Source: Streptomyces sp. sk2.1
GTDB taxonomy: Bacteria > Actinomycetota > Actinomycetes > Streptomycetales > Streptomycetaceae
DNA length: 36,075 nucleotides
Assembly: GCF_008120935.1 (NCBI RefSeq)
Contig: NZ_RDBO01000077.1
Location: 1,027,042-1,063,116 of the forward strand
Direction: 5' to 3'
How positions within the stretch are numbered: position 1 is the stretch's first letter; each line of letters starts with the position of its first letter. The notes under the pieces were generated by a model that saw only the letters and a list, made by a program, of their open reading frames with translations, had not been told where the DNA came from and made no database searches. Shown here one piece after another: positions 15,166 through 24,147 of this stretch. The translations under genes and the position numbers were made by a program.

Positions 15166-16098
15166 TACCCGGGGCCGTACCCGCCCCCGGGGCAGCCGTA
15201 CGGCCCGTACGGCCCGTACGTACCGCCCCGTTCGCTGTGGCAGGAGTTCCGCGAGGGCGACTGGCCCCCGCTGACGGAGCTGCTGCGCCGGCTGCCCGTC
15301 CACGGATGCGTGTGGGCCCTGCTCCTCTTCTGCTTCCTGCCCTTCGTCATCGTCCTGCTGGTGTCCTATCCACTGGCCCGCTCGGCCCGTCGGCAGGCAC
15401 GCCTGAGGTTCCCCCCGCACGCCCACCGCCGCATCGTGGACCCGCAGGTGATCCGGGTGCAGAAGGCCAGGGCCTGGACCGCGCTGGCGATGTCCCTGCT
15501 GATCCTCGTCGTCTACGGCACCGCGGCGGACTTCGAGGAGGTGCAGGAGCAGTACGCGTTCCGGCTCGCCGTCACCCCGTGGCTGCTGCTGTTCACCGCG
15601 CCCCTGGTGATCACGGCCCTGTTCCGGATGGTGCCCGTGACCGCCCGGGCGGACATGCGGGCCCGGCTGCGCCCCGCCATGCGCCTGGCCCTCCGGTACT
15701 TCGGCGCGTTCACGGCCGTGCCGCTGCTCTTCGCGGTCATGGTGCTCTTCGGCCAGAGCATGGAGGACCACTGGTTCACCCCGCTCGTCACGTTCCCCCT
15801 GCTCGCCCTGGTGATCTGGGCGTTCTTCTTCGTCCTGTTCGCCTCGGGGACGGTGGTCCGCACCGTGTTCGGCACCTCCGAGGTGCATGCCGCGCTCCCG
15901 GCCCTGCTGACGGGCGTGCTGGTGTGGGAACTGGCGGCCGTCAACCTGATCATGGGCGGAATGCCGCCGGGCCCGCCGCTCATCCAGATCTGCGCCCTGA
16001 TCGGCGGCCCGGCGTCGGTGTCGGCGGTCGCGTGGTGGGAGATCGACCGGCTGCGCACGAGGTACGGGGTGACACTGCGGGGCCGCCCGGTGCCATGA
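15160..16098 (+). CDS. Multi-pass membrane protein with Pro/Tyr-rich head, 5'-truncated
   Basis: About 313 codons from the junction; the first in-frame start codon is GTG 15310, which would give 262 residues but lies inside the first membrane helix and has no ribosome site. The visible N-terminus is a cytosolic PYGPYGPY-rich stretch (9-bp GGCCCGTAC repeated at 15196-15222), then SLWQEFREGDWPPL, then about seven membrane helices (VWALLLFCFLPFVIVLLVSY; ALAMSLLILVVYG; LLLFTAPLVITALF; and more). I believe it is the membrane protein that normally sits beside sdaA in Streptomyces (SCO5468 position). Function unknown. The true start and promoter are missing here, so it may not be expressed. It converges on sdaA, with 66 bp between the two stop codons. 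Confidence 0.7.
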   Translation, partial: HPYPGPYPPPGQPYGPYGPYVPPRSLWQEFREGDWPPLTELLRRLPVHGCVWALLLFCFLPFVIVLLVSYPLARSARRQARLRFPPHAHRRIVDPQVIRVQKARAWTALAMSLLILVVYGTAADFEEVQEQYAFRLAVTPWLLLFTAPLVITALFRMVPVTARADMRARLRPAMRLALRYFGAFTAVPLLFAVMVLFGQSMEDHWFTPLVTFPLLALVIWAFFFVLFASGTVVRTVFGTSEVHAALPALLTGVLVWELAAVNLIMGGMPPGPPLIQICALIGGPASVSAVAWWEIDRLRTRYGVTLRGRPVP

Positions 16099-16164
16099 CC
16101 GGACGGGGCCCGCGCGGCGGGCCGGGGAGGCCACGGGCCGCCGCGCGGTCGGGACCCTTCCCCG

Positions 16165-17547
<1,383 letters not shown>

Positions 17548-17704
17548 GGGTGACTCCTCAGGGTTGGTAGACGTCGTTGTCTGCCGGGTGGTGCGGGTAC
17601 GGGTCGGCCGGTCCGGAGAACGGCGGGGCATGGGATGGGGCACCGCGCTCACCGACCAGTGTGCGCGATGCCCCGTTCCGGTGTGTTACCAGAACTTGTC
17701 CGGA

Positions 17705-18964
17705 TTACTTCAGACCGGAGTACAGCGGGAACTTCTCGGCCAGCGCGACGACCCGGGCCTTCAGCGCGTCCGCGTCGTAGGACGGCTTGAGCGCGGCCGC
17801 GATGATCTCCGCGACCTCGGTGAAGTCCTCGGCCCCGAAACCGCGGGTGGCCAGGGCGGGCGTGCCGATCCGCAGGCCCGAGGTGACCATCGGCGGGCGC
17901 GGGTCGTTCGGGATGGCGTTCCGGTTGACCGTGATGCCGATCTCGTGCAGCCGGTCCTCGGCCTGCTGGCCGTCCAGCTCGGAGTTGCGCAGGTCGACGA
18001 GGACCAGGTGCACGTCCGTGCCGCCGGACAGCACGGAGACGCCGACCTCGGTGACGTCCGGCTGCACCAGGCGCTCGGCGAGGATGCGGGCACCCTCCAG
18101 GGTGCGCTGCTGGCGCTCCTTGAACTCCTCGGAGGCCGCGACCTTGAAGGAGACCGCCTTGGCCGCGATCACGTGCTCCAGCGGGCCGCCCTGCTGACCC
18201 GGGAAGACCGCGGAGTTGATCTTCTTGGCCAGCTCCTGCGTCGACAGGATGACACCGCCGCGCGGACCGCCGAGGGTCTTGTGCGTGGTGGTGGTGACGA
18301 CGTGGGCGTGCGGCACCGGGTTGGGGTGCAGGCCCGCGGCCACCAGACCGGCGAAGTGCGCCATGTCGACCATCAGGTACGCGCCGACCTCGTCCGCGAT
18401 CCGGCGGAACGCGGCGAAGTCCAGCTGACGGGGGTACGCGGACCAGCCGGCCACGATCAGCTTCGGCTTGGACTCCTTGGCCAGCCGCTCGACCTCGGCC
18501 ATGTCCACGACGCCGGTCTCGTCGACGTGGTAGGGGACCACGTTGTAGAGCTTGCCGGAGAAGTTGATCTTCATGCCGTGGGTCAGGTGACCGCCGTGGG
18601 CCAGGTTCAGGCCCATGATCGTGTCGCCCGGCTTCAGCAGCGCGAACATCGCGGCGGCGTTGGCCTGCGCGCCGGAGTGCGGCTGGACGTTCGCGGCCTC
18701 GGCGCCGAACAGTGCCTTGATCCGGTCGATGGCGATCTGCTCGACGACGTCGACGTGCTCGCAGCCGCCGTAGTAGCGGCGGCCGGGGTAGCCCTCGGCG
18801 TACTTGTTGGTGAGGACGGAGCCCTGGGCCTCCATGACCGCGACCGGAGCGAAGTTCTCCGAGGCGATCATCTCGAGGGTGGACTGCTGTCGGTGGAGCT
18901 CGGCGTCGACGGCGGCGGCGACGTCCGGGTCCAGCTCGTGGAGGGAGGAGTTGAGAAGCGACAT
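17705..18964 (-). CDS. glyA: Serine hydroxymethyltransferase
   Basis: 419 residues, normal length. It interconverts serine and glycine with tetrahydrofolate/5,10-methylene-tetrahydrofolate, using pyridoxal phosphate. The PLP lysine is Lys229 in VVTTTTHKTLGGPRGG. The folate/PLP regions LEMIASENFAP (30-40) and YAEGYPGRRYYGG (55-67) are intact. The ATG at 18964 has AAGGGA about 8 nt upstream. It follows gcvH after 22 bp, so the two are surely co-transcribed. With the cleavage system it couples breakdown of one glycine to formation of serine from another. Confidence 0.98.
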   Translation of the reverse strand: MSLLNSSLHELDPDVAAAVDAELHRQQSTLEMIASENFAPVAVMEAQGSVLTNKYAEGYPGRRYYGGCEHVDVVEQIAIDRIKALFGAEAANVQPHSGAQANAAAMFALLKPGDTIMGLNLAHGGHLTHGMKINFSGKLYNVVPYHVDETGVVDMAEVERLAKESKPKLIVAGWSAYPRQLDFAAFRRIADEVGAYLMVDMAHFAGLVAAGLHPNPVPHAHVVTTTTHKTLGGPRGGVILSTQELAKKINSAVFPGQQGGPLEHVIAAKAVSFKVAASEEFKERQQRTLEGARILAERLVQPDVTEVGVSVLSGGTDVHLVLVDLRNSELDGQQAEDRLHEIGITVNRNAIPNDPRPPMVTSGLRIGTPALATRGFGAEDFTEVAEIIAAALKPSYDADALKARVVALAEKFPLYSGLK

Positions 18965-18986
18965 CAGATGGTCCCTTGGGGTCTCT

Positions 18987-19364
18987 TTAGTTGCCGGAGA
19001 ACTCGGTGTACTCGTCGGCGGAGAGCAGGTCCCCCGGCTCCTCCGCGACGCGTACCTTGAACAGCCAGCCGCCCTCGAAGGGAGCGGAGTTCACCAGCGA
19101 CGGGTCGTCCACGACGTCCTGGTTCGCCTCGGTGACCTCGCCGGTCACCGGGGAGTACAGGTCGCTGACCGACTTGGTCGACTCCAGCTCGCCGCAGGTC
19201 TCGCCCGCGGTCACCGTGTCACCGACCTCGGGGAGCTGGACGTAGACGACGTCGCCGAGCGCGTTGGCCGCGTGCTCGGTGATGCCGATCGTGGCCACAC
19301 CGTCCTCGACGGCCGACAGCCACTCGTGCTCCTTGCTGTAACGCAGCTGCTGGGGGTTGCTCAT
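18987..19364 (-). CDS. gcvH: Glycine cleavage system H protein
   Basis: 125 residues. The lipoyl carrier of the glycine cleavage complex shuttles the aminomethyl group between P, T and L proteins. The lipoylated lysine is Lys64 in GELESTKSVSDLYSPVTG, with the conserved Glu three residues before it. The hybrid-motif fold is complete from HEWL (13-16) to the C-terminal helix. It lies 92 bp after gcvT and 22 bp before glyA. The P protein (gcvP) is not in the window; in Streptomyces it is elsewhere in the genome. Confidence 0.97.
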   Translation of the reverse strand: MSNPQQLRYSKEHEWLSAVEDGVATIGITEHAANALGDVVYVQLPEVGDTVTAGETCGELESTKSVSDLYSPVTGEVTEANQDVVDDPSLVNSAPFEGGWLFKVRVAEEPGDLLSADEYTEFSGN

Positions 19365-19456
19365 GACCTGAATTCTCCTGTACGCGGGGGAGTGCTGATG
19401 AACGGTGGTCTTAAGAAGTGAGACGCGAATACGTCACTTCTGCGGAGGCGCGGGGG

Positions 19457-20572
19457 TCACTTCTGGCGCTTGTAGAACGGCAGGGCCACGACCTCGTACG
19501 GCTCGTGGGTGCCCCGGATGTCCACTCCGACGCCCGCGGTGCCGGGCGTGGCGTGCGCGGCGTCCACGTACGCGATGGCGATCGGCTTGCCGAGGGTGGG
19601 CGACGGGGCGCCGGAGGTGACCTCGCCGACGACCTGGCCGTCGGCGACGACGGAGAAGCCGGCGCGGGGGACCCGGCGGCCCTCGGCGATCAGCCCGACC
19701 AGCTTGCGCGGCGGGGCGGCCTCGGCGCGCTCGGCGGCGGCCTCCAGGGCCTTGCGGCCCACGAAGTCGCCCTCCTTCTCGAACTTCACGACCCGGCCGA
19801 GACCGGCGTCGAACGGGGTCAGCGCCGTGGTCAGCTCGTGCCCGTACAGCGGCATGCCGGCCTCCAGGCGCAGCGTGTCGCGGCAGGAGAGCCCGCACGG
19901 GATCAGGCCGCGGGAGGCGCCCGCCTCGGTCAGCGCCTTCCACAGCTGCTCGGCGTGGGCGGGGGCGACGAACAGCTCGAAGCCGTCCTCGCCGGTGTAG
20001 CCGGTGCGGGCGATCAGCGCGGGGACACCGGCGACGGTGCCGGGCAGACCGGCGTAGTACTTCAGGTTGTCCAGGTCGGCGTCGGTGACGGAGGCCAGGA
20101 TGGCGGGCGACTCGGGGCCCTGGACGGCGAGCAGCGCGTAGGCGTCGCGGTCGTCGCGCACCTCGGCGTCGAAGCCCCCGGCCCGCGCGGTCAGCGCGTC
20201 CAGCACGATCTGGGCGTTGCCGGCGTTGGCGACGACCATGTACTCGGTCTCCCCGAGCCGGTAGACGATCAGGTCGTCCAGGATGCCGCCGTCCTCGGCG
20301 CAGATCATCGTGTAGCGGGCGCGGCCCGTGGCGACGGTGCCGATGTTGCCGACCAGCGCGAAGTTCAGGAAGGCCGCGGCCTCGGGGCCGGTGACGGTGA
20401 TCTCGCCCATGTGCGACAGGTCGAAGAGGCCGGCCCGGGTGCGGACCGCGTTGTGCTCGTCGCGCTCGCTGCCGTAGCGCAGGGGCATGTCCCAGCCGGC
20501 GAAATCGGTCATGGTCGCACCCAGCGAACGGTGCAGGGCATCGAGGGCGGTGAGACGGGGGGCGGTGCTCAT
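19457..20572 (-). CDS. gcvT: Aminomethyltransferase (glycine cleavage T protein)
   Basis: 371 residues. It releases ammonia from the aminomethyl-lipoyl H protein and moves the one-carbon unit to tetrahydrofolate. Conserved elements include MTDFAGWDMPLRYG near the start, LFDLSHMGEI (49-58), the folate-site Asp region NAGNAQ, and RTGYTGEDGFEL (189-200). The ATG at 20572 is preferred over one at 20617, because GGGAG lies 8 nt upstream and the longer frame would begin inside the riboswitch. It is the first gene of the operon, 40 nt behind the tandem glycine riboswitch, which should turn the operon on when glycine is high. Confidence 0.97.
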   Translation of the reverse strand: MSTAPRLTALDALHRSLGATMTDFAGWDMPLRYGSERDEHNAVRTRAGLFDLSHMGEITVTGPEAAAFLNFALVGNIGTVATGRARYTMICAEDGGILDDLIVYRLGETEYMVVANAGNAQIVLDALTARAGGFDAEVRDDRDAYALLAVQGPESPAILASVTDADLDNLKYYAGLPGTVAGVPALIARTGYTGEDGFELFVAPAHAEQLWKALTEAGASRGLIPCGLSCRDTLRLEAGMPLYGHELTTALTPFDAGLGRVVKFEKEGDFVGRKALEAAAERAEAAPPRKLVGLIAEGRRVPRAGFSVVADGQVVGEVTSGAPSPTLGKPIAIAYVDAAHATPGTAGVGVDIRGTHEPYEVVALPFYKRQK

Positions 20573-20611
20573 GGATGTGACTCCCGGGGCATGACGACGA
20601 GGACGATCCCT

Positions 20612-20804
20612 CCCCATCTGTCATCGGAACCTGAGAGGTTCGCCGGGAGCCCCTGAACGGGGTCGGCTTGCACCTTGGGTGGAGCCGCAGGGCGGCCCGC
20701 TTTTCAGATCTGCCTCATCCGCACGGTACGGGGCCTGAGAGATTCAAGGGAGGAACTTGCTCCTTCGGCGCCCGGCACGCGCGGTGACCGGAACTCTCCC
20801 GCGC
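20612..20804 (-). promoter_or_regulatory. Tandem glycine riboswitch (gcvT leader)
   Basis: Read on the minus strand, the leader has both aptamers of a classical tandem glycine riboswitch. Aptamer 1 starts GCGGGAGAGTT, has GCGCCGAAGGAGCAA, and closes with CTCTCAGG near 20732-20740. A linker with GATGAGGCAGATCTGAAAAGCG (split: GATGAGGCAG, then ATCTGAAAAGCG) follows. Aptamer 2 has CACCCAAGGTGCAAGCC and closes with CTCTCAGGTTCCGATGACAG. The 3' edge is about 40 nt from the gcvT ATG. In this class two glycines bind and relieve premature stop or hidden ribosome site; which of these acts here cannot be read without folding. Confidence 0.93.
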
Positions 20805-20814
20805 GGATTCAAAC

Positions 20815-20850
20815 GGCCTGTATGTAGTTGGCCGGGTCATCATCGCACGC
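20815..20850 (-). promoter_or_regulatory. Candidate promoter of the gcvT operon
   Basis: On the minus strand TACATA (20826-20821) could be a -10 box. Transcription would begin near 20813, about ten bases before the riboswitch, which fits. No good -35 is seen 17 bp upstream. Confidence 0.35.
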
Positions 20851-20903
20851 ATCGGGCCGGAGTGGGGCGTCGGTCCCCCCGCGGGATTCGGCGGTGCGGA
20901 CAG

Positions 20904-20931
20904 TTGTGTCGCATTACCTTTTCTTTACACT
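20904..20931 (+). promoter_or_regulatory. Candidate promoter of the P-loop gene
   Basis: TTGTGT (20904-20909) and TACACT (20926-20931) are 16 bp apart in an A+T-rich patch about 40 bp before the predicted start of the P-loop gene. A vegetative sigma-type promoter is plausible. Confidence 0.45.
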
Positions 20932-20971
20932 TCAAGGGCATACGTGGGGTGACCCGTACAGGGGGAGGGTG

Positions 20972-21655
20972 ATGACGTTGCGGCGATACGCGACGACCGC
21001 GGGCATCGCGCACGGAGCGATGCCCGCACAGCCGGGGGCCCCGGCCAGGGAGGCGCTCGGCCCGCACGCGCCCGTCGTGCGGGACCTGCGGGAGCGGACG
21101 GGGGGCGGCCCGCGCGCCCTGGACTTCGCGCCGGGCGACGTGGTGGTGGTCTCCGGGCTGCCGGGCAGCGGCAAGTCGACGCTCATCCGGCGGGTGGTGA
21201 CGGCGGCGCGCGCGATCGACTCGCAGGACACCCGCGACCGCTGGGCGGGGATGATGCCCCGCTTACTCCCGTACGCCCTCTACCGCCCGCTCGTCCGCGC
21301 CGCCCACTACTGGGGGCTGCGGCGGGCGCTGCGCTCGGGGGAGTCCGTCGTCGTCCACGACTGCGGGACCCAGTCGTGGGTGCGCGGCTGGCTGGCCCGG
21401 GACGCCCGGCGCCGGGGCCGCGGCCTGCATCTGGTCCTGCTCGACGTCACGCCGCAGACGGCGCGGGAAGGGCAGCGGGAGCGCGGGCGCGGGGTGTCCG
21501 GCTACGCGTTCGCCCGGCACCGCAGGGCCGTGGCCCGGCTGCTGCGGGCCACCGAGACCGGCCTGCTGCCGCCCGGCTGCGCCTCGGCGGTGCTGCTGGA
21601 CCGGGAGGCGGCGGGGAGGCTGGACCGGATCGGGTTCACCGAGCCCGGGAGCTGA
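20972..21655 (+). CDS. P-loop (AAA/kinase-like) ATP-binding protein with a TTA codon
   Basis: 227 residues. A Walker A motif SGLPGSGKST lies at 61-70, and the rest resembles small P-loop nucleotide kinases (zeta-toxin/AAA_33 like): SQDTRDRWAG near 84, VVVHDCGTQSWVR in the middle as a possible Walker B (VVVHD), and an Arg-rich lid (EGQRERGRG). The phosphorylated substrate is not evident. ATG 20972 or GTG 20969 can start it; a GGGGAGG lies immediately upstream, with very short spacing. Codon 98 is TTA (21263-21265), the rare codon read only by the bldA tRNA in Streptomyces, so translation may be limited to late growth. It is divergent from the glycine riboswitch operon and has 172 bp before the next gene. 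Confidence 0.75.
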   Translation: MTLRRYATTAGIAHGAMPAQPGAPAREALGPHAPVVRDLRERTGGGPRALDFAPGDVVVVSGLPGSGKSTLIRRVVTAARAIDSQDTRDRWAGMMPRLLPYALYRPLVRAAHYWGLRRALRSGESVVVHDCGTQSWVRGWLARDARRRGRGLHLVLLDVTPQTAREGQRERGRGVSGYAFARHRRAVARLLRATETGLLPPGCASAVLLDREAAGRLDRIGFTEPGS

Positions 21656-21827
21656 GCGGCCGAGGACGGCTGGGGAAACCGGGGCCGCGGAGGGAAACCG
21701 GGCGGCCGGGGCCGCGGGCACGCAGAAGGGTGCCGAGGGCCGGTCGGCCGGGTGTTCGAGGGAGCGGGGCGACCGCGGCGGCGGGCGTTAACCTTCTGCC
21801 GGAAGGCTCGGGCAAGAAGGGGAAGCA

Positions 21828-22601
21828 GTGGACATTCCGGCGCAGGTCCAGTCCCATCCGCAGAGCGGATGGCCGGCCAACGAGCTCGAAGAGGTGCTGA
21901 TGGCCTCGGTGGGCAGCCCGGAGGCGGGCGGACGGCTCGTCGAGGTGCTCGGACGCAACCAGGTCTGGGTGCCCCTGCCCAACGGCGGCGGACCCGACTC
22001 CCCGGCCCTCGACCTGCCGACGGTGGAGATCGACGGCGCCCCGTACGTCCCCGTGTTCAGCTCCGAGCAGCAGTTCCTCGCCTGCGTCGGCGCCCACATG
22101 TCCTTCACCGTCGCGCCCGCCCGCGACTTCGCCCGCGGACTGCCCCCGCAGCTCGGCATCGCCGTGAACCCGGGCGGCGCGGTCGGGATGCCGCTGCCGC
22201 CGCCCGCCGTGGCCGAGCTCTGCCGGGCCGGACGCACCCCGCTGGACGGTCCGGCCAGCGGCGGCCGGGTCCGGCTGTACGAGCCGGACTGGCAGGAGGA
22301 ACCCGTCGACTTCCTCTCCGCGGCGGCCGGCGAGTTCGAGGAGAGCGGCGTCGTGCTCACCGCGCGCCGGGCCCTGGCCAGCATCGAGGGCGAGGACCCC
22401 GTCCTGTTCATCGGCGTCGAGTTCTCCACCTGGGACGGCGCGGGCCGCAACGCCCCGATGGACGCCCTCGGCCGCGCCCTCGGCCGGGTCGAGGTGCCCT
22501 GGCCGGTCAATCTCGTCCTGCTCGACGTGGCGCAGGACCCGGTGGGCGACTGGATGCGGGAGAAGATCCGGCCGTTCTACCAGCGGGCGGACCGCCCTTA
22601 G
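21828..22601 (+). CDS. SseB-family protein (enhanced serine sensitivity type)
   Basis: 257 residues, soluble. It has the SseB N-terminal pattern (LGRNQVWVPLPNGG, then DGAPYVPVFSSEQQF) and the C-terminal SseB domain ending in REKIRPFY. E. coli SseB was named for altered serine sensitivity when overexpressed; biochemical function is unknown. Placement beside sdaA/glyA/gcv genes fits a link to serine metabolism, but that is inference. The GTG at 21828 has AAGGGGAA 4-8 nt upstream. Residues 35-65 also resemble the substrate-handling SseB-like domain found in other Streptomyces loci. Confidence 0.85.
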   Translation: MDIPAQVQSHPQSGWPANELEEVLMASVGSPEAGGRLVEVLGRNQVWVPLPNGGGPDSPALDLPTVEIDGAPYVPVFSSEQQFLACVGAHMSFTVAPARDFARGLPPQLGIAVNPGGAVGMPLPPPAVAELCRAGRTPLDGPASGGRVRLYEPDWQEEPVDFLSAAAGEFEESGVVLTARRALASIEGEDPVLFIGVEFSTWDGAGRNAPMDALGRALGRVEVPWPVNLVLLDVAQDPVGDWMREKIRPFYQRADRP

Positions 22602-22773
22602 GGCGGGTTCCGGGGCCATGGACCGGACCGCGCGGCTCCGGCCCATGGTGTCAAGCCGGTGTCAGGACCGGCGCATAAGCTGGTTTCATGGCTGGTGCCT
22701 CGGCATCGGGCCGTGCCCAGATGCCCGGGGCGCGGCGGGCCGACACAGTGGAGTCGAAGAGGGGCGGGACCAG

Positions 22774-23802
22774 GTGAGTGCGTCAGGCACCGCGGCGGCC
22801 GGGCAGGTCGAGCACATGCTGCGCCAAGTGACGCCCGGGCGCTACGACGCGTACGAGGCGCTTCTGCAGGCCCTCGCGAACGACCGGGTCTGGATGCTCC
22901 TGTGGCACGGCGCGCCGGGCTCGCCCGACGCCCAGTACGGGAACATGGAGGTCGACGGCCTCGGCTACGCCCCCTGTGTGACCTCCGCCCAGGAGCTCTC
23001 GGCCAGCGGCTGGAACCGCGCCCACGAGGTGGTCACCGGCCACGACATCGCCCGCGCCCTCTTCCCGGACCGCTGGGGCATCTGGCTCAACCCGCACGCC
23101 CCGGGCGGCGGAGTCGGCATCCCCTGGCTGGACCTGCGCCGCATCGCCACCGGCCTCGACCGGATGCCCGCGGGCCCGCTCCGCCTCACCGAGCCGGCCA
23201 TCGAGATCCCGCAGTTCTACGCCCAGCTCGCGCAGAACGCCCACCGCACCCCCGCGATCCGTTCGCTGCGCCGCGCCTGGGTGCAGCCCGCGCTCGGTGC
23301 CCCGTACCTCGCCATCGGCCTCGACCTCTACGACACCAGCCGCCCCTCGGTCGACGCGGTGCGCGCGATGATGCAGCAGTCGATCGCCGCGGTCCCGGAC
23401 GGCCTGCCCGTCTCCACCGTCGCGATGTCCGACGAGTACGACCCGGTCGCGATGTGGCTGCGCGCCAACGCCCGGCCGTTCTACGACCGCGAGGCCCACG
23501 GGCCCGAGGGGTCGTCGGCCGCCGCCCTGTCCCGTCGTCACCGCTCCGTCCGTGGGCCCGCGCGCCCGGGAGTCGTCGCGCACCGGGCCCGGTGCGACGC
23601 GCCGGCCCGGACGTGGGTCCGTGCCCCGCAGGGTGCCGGCCCGCCCTTCGCCGGCGCTTCCCGCGACCCCGGCCCGCGGTTTTCGTGCCGATTCGCGCCC
23701 GGCCGACGCTTCCCCCGGTCCGAGGCCGCCGCATCGGTCCCCGTACGTCCGGTATTCCCGCGATGCGCGCATGCGTGGACAACTGTCGGCATCGACGGGT
23801 GA
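22774..23802 (+). CDS. Second SseB-like protein, with odd C-terminal extension
   Basis: 342 residues. The first 240 or so are an SseB paralogue of the preceding gene: NDRVWMLLWHGAPGS, DGLGYAPCVTSAQEL, and the shared ending MWLRANARPFYDREA. The domain should end about residue 240-250, as in the neighbour. Here the frame runs on for about 95 residues of Arg/Ala/Pro/Gly sequence with no fold-like pattern, to a TGA at 23802. This points to a lost stop or a late frameshift rather than a true domain. The GTG at 22774 follows a weak GGGA site. It is 172 bp after the first SseB gene, in the same direction. Confidence 0.75.
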   Translation: MSASGTAAAGQVEHMLRQVTPGRYDAYEALLQALANDRVWMLLWHGAPGSPDAQYGNMEVDGLGYAPCVTSAQELSASGWNRAHEVVTGHDIARALFPDRWGIWLNPHAPGGGVGIPWLDLRRIATGLDRMPAGPLRLTEPAIEIPQFYAQLAQNAHRTPAIRSLRRAWVQPALGAPYLAIGLDLYDTSRPSVDAVRAMMQQSIAAVPDGLPVSTVAMSDEYDPVAMWLRANARPFYDREAHGPEGSSAAALSRRHRSVRGPARPGVVAHRARCDAPARTWVRAPQGAGPPFAGASRDPGPRFSCRFAPGRRFPRSEAAASVPVRPVFPRCAHAWTTVGIDG

Positions 23803-24147
23803 GTTCGCCGTTTCCCTGATCATCTCGCCCGTCATGTCCGGGATTTACCCGCTGGTCATGTCTGGGCAGGTCTGGTGGGGAAAGCGGGGTCAATTCCCCC
23901 GCGTGCCCCGTTCTGACTCAACTGGCCCGTGTTCGAGGGGCGTTCACATCCGTCCGGATAACGGAACACCCCAGACCGCATCACGGTTAGGCATCCATTC
24001 GCCTGACGGTCTGGCTACCTGTAGTGACGGCAATGAAGACTCCCGCAGCAAGGGCGTCTTGCCGCCTCTGCGTACGACTGACTGATCGCGCCGCCACAGC
24101 GGCCAGTTCGGCCCGGCCACCGCCGGTTGAGAGGGGTCCTTGCCACG
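23803..24147. other. Regulatory region of the peptide transporter operon
   Basis: 345 bp without a gene; less G+C-rich between 23810 and 24060. It contains a long inverted repeat CCAGACCG (23971-23978)/CGGTCTGG (24007-24014) with a 28-nt loop, and possible promoter hexamers just after it (TAGTGA near 24021). The operon that follows begins at 24148 with GAGAGGGG as ribosome site. An operator or mRNA leader hairpin is likely. Confidence 0.45.

Noticed and set aside
15196..15222. GGCCCGTAC repeats as a CRISPR-like or regulatory array
   Set aside because: They are in-frame Pro-Tyr-Gly codons of the membrane protein head; no spacers.
15160..16134. Minus-strand continuation of the toxin frame up to 16134 as its N-terminus
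   Set aside because: This part is antisense to a multi-pass membrane protein and has no pretoxin or WXG-like pattern; the toxin homology stops at the junction.
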